Under the pieces are notes generated by a model, which searched no databases, was not told the DNA's origin, and saw only the letters and a list, made by a program, of their open reading frames with translations. A stretch of 25,565 nt of DNA, taken from positions 1-25,565 of IMG/VR virus record IMGVR_UViG_3300031957_000182. One strand, given 5' to 3'. Source of the stretch: a virus. Below are positions 7,087-14,000 of this stretch, in pieces. Made by a program: the position numbers and the translations under genes. Within the stretch, counting starts at the first letter, position 1, and each line of letters begins with the position of its first letter.

Positions 7087-7422
7087 TTAATTTCCTACTG
7101 CTATCCAATTATATGTTCCATCTGTTGCTACATCTATATTTGTCCAGTTAGATGCTGATGGTTCTGTATTACTACAAATTTTACCTGTTTGATTAGATGC
7201 TGGTGTTTTAAATCCTACTGCTCGAAAACAACTAGTAGGAAAGGTTACAGGCCAAGTTAATGTAGTTGAGCCTGTGCTTAACACAGCAAAGCCCCATTGT
7301 ATAATAAAACCATTTTCATATTTTATATAGGCATTTACTGTTGGACTGCCGCCATCACCAGTAAAAGTATCTATAAGATTTCTGTTTCCAGCAAAGGCAG
7401 GCTCCACTCCTAAATAAGACAT
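7087..7422 (-). CDS. MSYLG-anchored gp53-like fibre tip (first copy)
   Basis: A 111-residue protein starting MSYLGVEPAFAGNRNLIDTF, then a gp53-like domain: AYIKYENGFIIQWGFAVL, LTWPVTFPTSCFRAVGFK, NWTNIDVATDGTYNWIAVGN. It pairs with the next gene, keeping the framework and differing in the surface strands and in the N-terminal linker. The ATG overlaps the previous stop (TAATG), and GAGG lies eight bases upstream inside the previous gene, so translation is coupled. Likely a small fibre tip or distal adhesin. Confidence 0.8.
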   Translation of the reverse strand: MSYLGVEPAFAGNRNLIDTFTGDGGSPTVNAYIKYENGFIIQWGFAVLSTGSTTLTWPVTFPTSCFRAVGFKTPASNQTGKICSNTEPSASNWTNIDVATDGTYNWIAVGN

Positions 7423-7751
7423 TAGGTAACCTCTAAGCGGCTTAGTGTAACATCAGCAGAAGAGGCAGTATCAGACTGCACAATTACAACATCATTTGGT
7501 TCTAACACTACCTTTTGATTTCCACCCACAACAACTAAAGAACTTCCTGGAGGAATTGGTGCGTCTTTCACTAAATGAATTTTAGATGCGCCTCCATCAT
7601 TAATTTTAACATCAACAGTAATTTGACTTGTAATAATATTTGCAACTGTTAAGCCAATGATTGTTGCTGATGTACTTGCTGGGCAAGCATAAACAGATAC
7701 TTCTGCTGTGCCTACAGATGAAGCGGTTGATAATTTAAATGAATTAGCCAT
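7422..7751 (-). CDS. Small beta-rich virion-type protein (109 aa)
   Basis: A 109-residue protein starting MANSFKLSTASSVGTAEVSVYACPASTSATIIGLTVANI. The repeating strands, the central HLVKDAPIPPGSSLVVVGGNQKVVLEPNDVVIVQSD (about 59-94) and the ending SADVTLSRLEV match a small protein I know from fibre regions of marine phages, with no assigned function. The KDAPIPPG-x-x-L-x-x-x-x-G-x-x-K-x-V-L-E-x-x-D block is the most recognisable part and suggests a compact beta-sandwich. The ATG has no close Shine-Dalgarno: it follows TATAATATTACT directly, so the mRNA may be leaderless. It precedes the MSYIG tip array and overlaps its first gene. Confidence 0.75.
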   Translation of the reverse strand: MANSFKLSTASSVGTAEVSVYACPASTSATIIGLTVANIITSQITVDVKINDGGASKIHLVKDAPIPPGSSLVVVGGNQKVVLEPNDVVIVQSDTASSADVTLSRLEVT

Positions 7752-7757
7752 AGTAAT

Positions 7758-7786
7758 ATTATATCCTAAAAGTTAGCCTAATGCAA
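7758..7786 (-). promoter_or_regulatory. Candidate promoter giving a leaderless start for the 109-aa gene
   Basis: TATAAT (7758-7763) is preceded by 17 bases and TTGCAT (7781-7786; TTG matches the consensus). The -35 lies in the last codons of the mini-fibre gene. The ATG at 7751 is only six bases from the -10, so transcription would start at about the start codon. Confidence 0.4.
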
Positions 7787-8456
7787 TGGCAAAAGCTACA
7801 GCCGCAGCATTTGCGTTTGAAATTGAAGTAGCTATTGTTGCTGACAATGTTGCACGAGCAGTGTTACTATTGTTAATAGACGTAGCCATTGTGCTTGAAA
7901 CATTTGCAGCAACAACTGATACCGCATTAATACGAGTGTTAACAGATGTAATAGCTGCCGTTCTATTATTAATAGACGTAGCCATTGTTGCTGACAACGT
8001 ATTAATTTTAGTTTGAAGTGTAGCAGAAGTTCCTACACTTGCTCCGGCAGTAATGCCTGTAAGGTTACTACCATCACCATAAAAAGCAGCAGCAGTAACA
8101 TTACCAGTTACTGTAATACCGCCTGTAATATCAATATTACCTGTACCAGTAATATCATTACTATTTAATCCAAGGTCTGTACCCATAGATATATTACTAC
8201 CTGAATCACCAAGAGTAATTGTTATACCTGTTGTACCACGTATCTCACCATTGACCTCCATAATTAAGTCAACGCTGTTTACACCATCACCAATAATAAC
8301 ATCTGCAGTAGTATCACCCAAAGAAATATCACCGCCAGGATTGGTAATAGTTAAATTACCACTAGCATCAGTTTCAATCTTTGCGTCTACAGTTCCGCCA
8401 CTATCCTTAAATTCAATCTTTCGGGACGCTGGGGTAATAAGAACATCATCGCTCAT
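7773..8456 (-). CDS. Mini-fibre protein sharing repeats with the giant fibre
   Basis: A 227-residue protein. Residues 1-115 are a beta-rich fibre head (MSDDVLITPASRKIEFKDSG..., DISLGDTTADVIIGDGVNSVDL) of a kind common in marine-phage fibres. Residues 116-135 hold TGNVTAAAFYGDGSNLTGI. Residues 137-227 are LSATMATSINN-type repeats nearly identical to those of the 1654-aa fibre, including the 50-residue unit. The ending (NANAAAVAFAIALG) has no globular or chaperone-like tip, so it looks like a stub generated from or feeding the long fibre. Its ATG overlaps the tailspike stop by four bases (ATGA). It might be a shorter fibre needing one of the small tip proteins encoded next; that is inference. 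Confidence 0.8.
   Translation of the reverse strand: MSDDVLITPASRKIEFKDSGGTVDAKIETDASGNLTITNPGGDISLGDTTADVIIGDGVNSVDLIMEVNGEIRGTTGITITLGDSGSNISMGTDLGLNSNDITGTGNIDITGGITVTGNVTAAAFYGDGSNLTGITAGASVGTSATLQTKINTLSATMATSINNRTAAITSVNTRINAVSVVAANVSSTMATSINNSNTARATLSATIATSISNANAAAVAFAIALG
7785..8045 (-). repeat. Fibre repeat block in the mini-fibre, copy of the giant-fibre repeats
   Basis: The block encodes LSATMATSI, NNRTAAITSVNTRINAVSV and NVSSTMATSINNSNTA units. At the DNA level it closely matches 11700-12360. The flanking sequence encoding FYGDGSNLTGIT (about 8040-8100) is also near-identical to about 12355-12420, with only scattered mismatches. This indicates duplication or gene conversion between the two fibre genes. 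Confidence 0.85.
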
Positions 8457-10909
8457 TTGAGCCTACCTCCTAATCTTCTTTTTCTTTGAGTAAAAGAATT
8501 TTTAATATTTAAAATACCACTAGCATTAACTGTACTAAGATTGCCCATGCTAAACATAGGATTATCAGGCGCTCTGTCTAAAAATACATTAAAGTTTTTT
8601 ACATAATAACCTTCAGTTGCATTGTTGCTTGTTGACCAAATTCCTACCTTGTAATATCTACTATAACTTTCTGGCTCAATAGTAATTTGTTTTTCTTCGT
8701 AAGCACTATCAAAAGCGGATGAATATTGTGCATTAACTCTTTTTCCCCGTAAGGGTCGATTTGTTGTAGCACTAAACTCTAAGGCATTTTCTTCGTGCGC
8801 AGACCTAGTATCGTGTGCCAATAAATAAGGTCTAGTCCCGCTAAATCCACTTACACCTTTTACTTGACAAGTAATTCTGGCTGTTGCCCCAGCTGGAATA
8901 TAGATAGTTTCACCAAACATAGGATAAGAACTGCTATCATGTCTTCGAGTAACATACCAAGCATTTTCAGAAGTATCCCAAACAACTTCTTGATTAAACA
9001 AATACAGTCTCATAGCATCATATTCAAAGTTATGTTCAATGCTCATCATTGACCTACTAGTACCACCATGAAATGCTTGTCCCATTCTAGATTCGCCTGC
9101 CTGTGATGTTCCAGTTTTTTTATCAGGCGAGGGGTGTCCACTTAAATTTGAAAAGAAAGAATCCATCATACCTGCATTCAGTTGTGCAGGACCATCAACA
9201 GTTAGACCATATCTCATGCCAGTAAACTTACATCTCCAAACACTTCCTGGATGTGGCATATACCAACCAAGGCCTCCATAATGGTTTGCATCGGAAATAA
9301 TGTTATGCAGTGCTCCACCAATACCTTCTTCGTATGCAAATATTCTATTTCTATTATTACATCTACTAGCATAACAATAGCTAAAGTCAAACATTTCTGT
9401 TGACCCTTCCATTCTAAAAGCAAAACTTGTTTGACCTGCAGAAATACAACCCATTATAGATGCGAATGGCTCATAGTGCGTGGCTATACCATCATCACCA
9501 TATAATGATATACAACCTCTTGCTACCGCAGACCTGCAGTCATATAGCCAAAGACTACCCCAGTCTCTTTCGTGACCAGGATAATGCTGAATAGTAAGAC
9601 CCTCAACCCATGTACCTCTACTTTGTTGCGGGAATGTTTGTGTATATGTAACAGGATTACTACCATCGCCAATTTTATTCTGCCCTCTTAAAACAACACC
9701 TGTTCTAACATTGTTGTCCGTATCACCAATTAGATGAAACTCTACGTCCTTCAAAACAATGTAGCGATTATAACTACTATTATGAATAACATAAAGATGA
9801 TAATAGTCACTACCGTCTGTAGCAACAGTAGTAAATCTTAAGCCTCTTGAAAGTAAACTAACCAGGCTACCCTCTACAACTTTATAATTTAGAGCAGACG
9901 TAAGTGTCAATGTGTTACCACTAATGCTTTGAATAACATAATCATAACCAGAATTTTGGTCAGTATAATCTGTAGTTCCGTCTGCTTCTGAACGTTTTTC
10001 AATCCATATTCTATCACCTACAGACAATCCACCAACACCATTTAGTGTAATTGTAGTTGCACCACTTGCGGCTTCTGTAGAAACTTTTGCTGCCATCTTT
10101 CTAACCTTAGAATTATTGACATGCGGTTTCAAAGACATCGCTCTGTATACAGTTTCTCCAACAACACTACCAGTAACAGCTGAATTTAAAATCATTCGGT
10201 TGCGGCTATAGTCTATTGAATTGATTGTTCTAATATTTCTATTACTACCAGTCCCAAAAATAATTTGTTGTCCTTTTCTAAACACCTTTGCATTAGAAAC
10301 TATTAGCAATGTTCCATTGGCTTTTGTTACAGTCGAATCTTCTGGCCCAACAAAGTCACGAGTATAAACTGTATTACCATCTATATCGTGAATCCAAAAG
10401 CCTTCGTCTTGAAAACGAATGCCATCATTTTCATCTGTTGATGTGTAATCATATGCATATATCTGAATCCAGTCACCTATAGCAAACGCACTGGCACTTG
10501 CTAGACTGTGTGTACAAACATTACCATCTGTTGCTGCAGTAGTTGTCGTTGTTCCTGCTGGGTCATCCCCCTCAAGAATTAAGTTTGAATTAGCAGAAGA
10601 CTGCACTTGCAATCCATGGTTATCTCCATCTGCTCCATTGAACTGAACTTCAAGATTATCTTTGAAATGAATCGTTCCAGCATTTGCATTTAGATTACCA
10701 TTTATACGAAGTGTTGTATTATTATCGTTTGTAAGGATGCCACCGCTTCCAACAGTAATATCTCCAAAGCCATTAGTAGGAGTTGATAAACCAGTATCAA
10801 TAGTTACAGTATGGTTAATAGTTAAGGTGTCACCATCCGCAGGAGTGTTACCACCCCACGTTGAGCTTGCGCTAAAGTTACCATTCTGTGATGAACTATA
10901 ACTCGCCAT
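8453..10909 (-). CDS. Tailspike with N-terminal G8-like domain and parallel beta-helix
   Basis: An 818-residue protein. Residues about 8-100 (FSASSTWGGNTPADGDTLTINHTVTIDTG..., then ITVGSGGILTNDNNTTLRINGNLNANAGTIHF) follow the G8-type pattern: W-x-G-x-x-P-x-x-G-D-x-x-x-I, V-x-I-D, then a ladder of short strands with G-G-x-L. A Ser/Thr-rich middle leads into turns of a likely right-handed beta-helix (about 380-600; TWVEGLTIQHYPGHERDWGSLWLYDCRSAVARGCISLYGDD, HPGSVWRCKFTGMRYGLTVDG). A C-terminal beta domain ends in a basic tail (TQRKRRLGGRLK). Such spikes often bind or cut surface polysaccharide; acidic residues are abundant but I cannot place an active site. AGGA lies 11 bases upstream of the ATG. 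A perfect sigma70 promoter lies 77 bases upstream. Confidence 0.8.
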   Translation of the reverse strand: MASYSSSQNGNFSASSTWGGNTPADGDTLTINHTVTIDTGLSTPTNGFGDITVGSGGILTNDNNTTLRINGNLNANAGTIHFKDNLEVQFNGADGDNHGLQVQSSANSNLILEGDDPAGTTTTTAATDGNVCTHSLASASAFAIGDWIQIYAYDYTSTDENDGIRFQDEGFWIHDIDGNTVYTRDFVGPEDSTVTKANGTLLIVSNAKVFRKGQQIIFGTGSNRNIRTINSIDYSRNRMILNSAVTGSVVGETVYRAMSLKPHVNNSKVRKMAAKVSTEAASGATTITLNGVGGLSVGDRIWIEKRSEADGTTDYTDQNSGYDYVIQSISGNTLTLTSALNYKVVEGSLVSLLSRGLRFTTVATDGSDYYHLYVIHNSSYNRYIVLKDVEFHLIGDTDNNVRTGVVLRGQNKIGDGSNPVTYTQTFPQQSRGTWVEGLTIQHYPGHERDWGSLWLYDCRSAVARGCISLYGDDGIATHYEPFASIMGCISAGQTSFAFRMEGSTEMFDFSYCYASRCNNRNRIFAYEEGIGGALHNIISDANHYGGLGWYMPHPGSVWRCKFTGMRYGLTVDGPAQLNAGMMDSFFSNLSGHPSPDKKTGTSQAGESRMGQAFHGGTSRSMMSIEHNFEYDAMRLYLFNQEVVWDTSENAWYVTRRHDSSSYPMFGETIYIPAGATARITCQVKGVSGFSGTRPYLLAHDTRSAHEENALEFSATTNRPLRGKRVNAQYSSAFDSAYEEKQITIEPESYSRYYKVGIWSTSNNATEGYYVKNFNVFLDRAPDNPMFSMGNLSTVNASGILNIKNSFTQRKRRLGGRLK

Positions 10910-11075
10910 TGTTTTTCATTTCCTCTATGTCAGCATTTATTTTTATAATCTTATCATTACCATCGTTAGTAACGCTGATGCTACTATTATACTCGCTAAA
11001 CTGCTCTATGTCAATAGTATTATCTTCTTTTAATCTTAACCTAATGTTAAGTGTTCTATACTTAGGAGTCGCCAT
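10896..11075 (-). CDS. Small protein between giant fibre and tailspike (59 aa)
   Basis: A 59-residue protein, MATPKYRTLNIRLRLKEDNT..., ending IEEMKNNGEL. The ATG at 11075 is chosen because GAGGTGG stands just upstream; a TTG four codons earlier is possible but has no better ribosome site. The gene starts within the end of the giant fibre gene (14-base overlap) and ends inside the start of the tailspike gene (14-base overlap). The sequence looks like one beta-strand pair followed by a charged helix, and the function is unknown. It may be an adaptor or chaperone for the flanking fibres. Its codons 25-34 also carry the -35 and -10 of the promoter at 10986-11014. Confidence 0.65.
   Translation of the reverse strand: MATPKYRTLNIRLRLKEDNTIDIEQFSEYNSSISVTNDGNDKIIKINADIEEMKNNGEL
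10986..11014 (-). promoter_or_regulatory. Perfect-consensus sigma70 promoter upstream of the tailspike
   Basis: TTGACA (11009-11014) and TATAAT (10986-10991) on the minus strand are separated by exactly 17 bases, matching the bacterial sigma70 consensus at all twelve positions. The start would be near 10979, giving a leader of about 70 bases before the tailspike ATG at 10909. It is embedded in the 59-aa gene, so transcription of the tailspike and everything downstream could be boosted independently of the giant fibre. Confidence 0.75.
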
Positions 11076-14000
11076 ATTCCACCTCAAATCTTTCGATGTC
11101 TTTTCTTTCTCCAGTAATAAAATAAAAATATTCAGAGTTATTATATACAGTAACTTTGTTGTCTTTTATTTCTTCAACATATAACTTATCATAAATACCT
11201 ACAGGGGTTAGCTGAACTGTAATAGTATCTTCGTGAACCAAGCCTTCCCAATAATCAGGAAGCTCAATTACAGATGAACTAGACTTACCTCTAATATATA
11301 CAGCATGTTCTGGTCCTTCAAGAACGCCATGATGTAAGCGCATTCCGTCTTTTGTCGGGTGTTCAATATCAAATGATTTTGTTACACCTGATATATTACC
11401 ACCAGATACAATATCACCTGAAGCACTAACTATACCCGTAATAGAAATACCGCCAGCAGTAGTGGCGAGTTTAGCAGAGTTGTCGTAATAGAGTGTGACT
11501 GCGCCATTCGCACTAGCGACAAGCATATCTTCGTCACCGTCACTCCGCAGATTAACGCTTGCTCCTCCCTTAATATACAGACTTCCTGTGCCTGTGTCCT
11601 CAATAAAGGAGTGTGACCCATTGTGATAAATCTGCAAGTCAGAGCCAGCACCGAAGATGGCTTTGTTGTTGTCTCCGAATGACAGATTGCCTGTAATTGT
11701 GTCGCCAGCCTTAGAAACTTTATTACCAATAGACGTAGCCATTGTTGCTGACAGTGTAGCAATGGCAGTGTTACTATTGTTAATAGACGTTGCCATTGTG
11801 CTTGAAACACTAGCGGCTAAAACTGATACCGCATTAATACGAGTGTTAACAGATGTGATAGCTGCTGTTCTATTGTTAATAGACGTAGCCATTGTTGCTG
11901 ACAACGTTGCAATAGCAGAGTTACTATTGTTAATAGACGTAGCCATCGTACTTGAAACACTTGCAGCTAAAACCGACACCGCATTAATACGGGTGTTAAC
12001 AGATGTAATAGCGGCTGTTCTATTGTTAATAGACGTAGCCATTGTTGCTGACAATGTTGCAATAGCAGTGTTACTATTGTTAATAGACGTAGCCATCGTC
12101 GCTGACAAAGCTGCACGAGCAGTGTTACTATTGTTAATAGACGTTGCCATTGTGCTTGAAACACTTGCAGCTAAAACAGACACCGCATTAATACGAGTGT
12201 TAACAGATGTAATGGCCGCTGTTCTATTGTTAATAGACGTAGCCATTGTAGAGCTTACAGCTGCAATAGCAGTATTACTATTGCTAATAGACGTTGCCAT
12301 TGTAGAGCTTACAGCTGCAATCTTAGTTTGAAGTGTAGCTGATGTCCCTACACTTGCTCCGGTAGTAATGCCTGTAAGGTTGCTACCGTCACCATAAAAA
12401 GCAGAAGCGGTTACGTTACCAGTTACGTTAATGTCTGAATGAGCAAACAATTTGCCTATATGCATTTCGGATGTTGGGTCGTTGGCTGTATCAAATAATG
12501 TTGTACCTGATGTAATAGTATCAGCTGTTAAGTATCCAGAAGTTGTAATACTGGGGCAATTACGCCACACTGTTTCAACTGCAATATAAGCAAAGTCAGC
12601 CGCAACAACCCACACAAACATGTTACCCGACCCATCATCAATAAGCTTAATAGAAACACGGTCTGCTACGCTGTCTTGGTCATCGTGTTCATACCACCAA
12701 TGACCCCGTGCTGTTCCACTGTTTTGTGCGAAACTAAAATGAACAGTTGCACTGTCAGTAGTTGTACCAAAGTCATAAGCAAAGTAAAGCTTACCTTCTA
12801 CAGCTCCGTGAGTATCGGCATTATTTTCAATCTTACCAAGAAGCCAAGCACCTCCACCAGAGCCAGAGTTCATATCATATTGTCTATAATTAGCAACATC
12901 AGAATCAATATCAACTGCCGATACTTTTGCTCTATTTGCGCTAACAGTTCCTACGACAGCAACACCACCAGAGTTAGTTTCAAATTTTTGAACACCATTA
13001 AAATATAAATCTACAGCACCATTTTGATTTGCAACAATACTTTCTTCACTATTTACGGCTCTAATTCTAATTTTGCTGCCACCGCCATATAAATATAACT
13101 CGCCAGTTGCATTTTGAATAGCACTATTAGTTCCATCATGGTAAATCTGCAAGTCAGAGCCATCACCTAAAATAGCTATGTTGTTATCACCAAAAGACAG
13201 ATTGCCTGTCATCGTGTCGCCTGATTTGGAAACCTTATTGCCAATAGACGTTGCCATTGTTGCTGACAGTGTAGCAATGGCAGTGTTACTATTGTTAATA
13301 GACGTAGCCATTGTGCTTGAAAGACTTGGGGTAAGAGCTGATACTGTAGCAATACGGCTATTAACAGATGTAATAGAATCTTTATTTGTTTTAGTTAAAA
13401 CTGATACTGTAGCAATATGAAGGTTGCTATTATTAATACTCGTAGCCAGCGTACTTGAAACACTATTAATACGAGTGTTAACAGATGTAATAGCATCTAG
13501 ATTTGTTTTAGTTAAAGCTGACACCACAGCAATAGCAGAAACATTATTAACTGCAATAGTATTTACAGAGGTAATAGCCGCCAGGTTAATTGCAATGGTA
13601 GAGGCATTAGCTGCAATAGAGGTATTAGCCAAAGCAATTGCTAGAGCATTAGCAGCAATAGCAGAGGCGTTAACATCTGCAACCACAGAGTTTAAGGCGC
13701 TTACAACATTATTAATAGATGTAACTGAATCTAAATTTGTTTTAGTAAGAACTGACACCGCATTAATACGAGTGTTAACAGATGTAATGGCCGCTGTTCT
13801 ATTATTAATAGATGTAGCCATTGTTGCTGACAGTGTAGCAATAGCAGTGTTGCTATTATCAATAGACGTTGCCATTGTGCTTGAAACATTTGCAGCTAAA
13901 ACTGATACCGCATTAATACGAGTGTTAACAGATGTAATAGCTGCTGTTCTATTGTTAATAGACGTTGCCATTGTTGCTGACAGTGTAGCAATGGCAGTAT

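Noticed and set aside
9888-9915. TTGACA with TATAAA 18 bases downstream inside the tailspike gene
   Set aside because: It is deep inside a coding region with no gene start downstream for a long way, has non-optimal spacing and one -10 mismatch. It is best explained as chance in AT-rich DNA.
11076-11087. TTG start four codons upstream of the 59-aa gene
   Set aside because: The ATG at 11075 has a clear GAGGTGG ribosome site, which would lie inside the coding sequence if TTG were used.
11140-11168. TATAAT inside the end of the giant fibre gene
   Set aside because: The hexamer 17 bases upstream is TAAAAG and there is no TTG. It was used as a control showing that TATAAT alone occurs in coding DNA.
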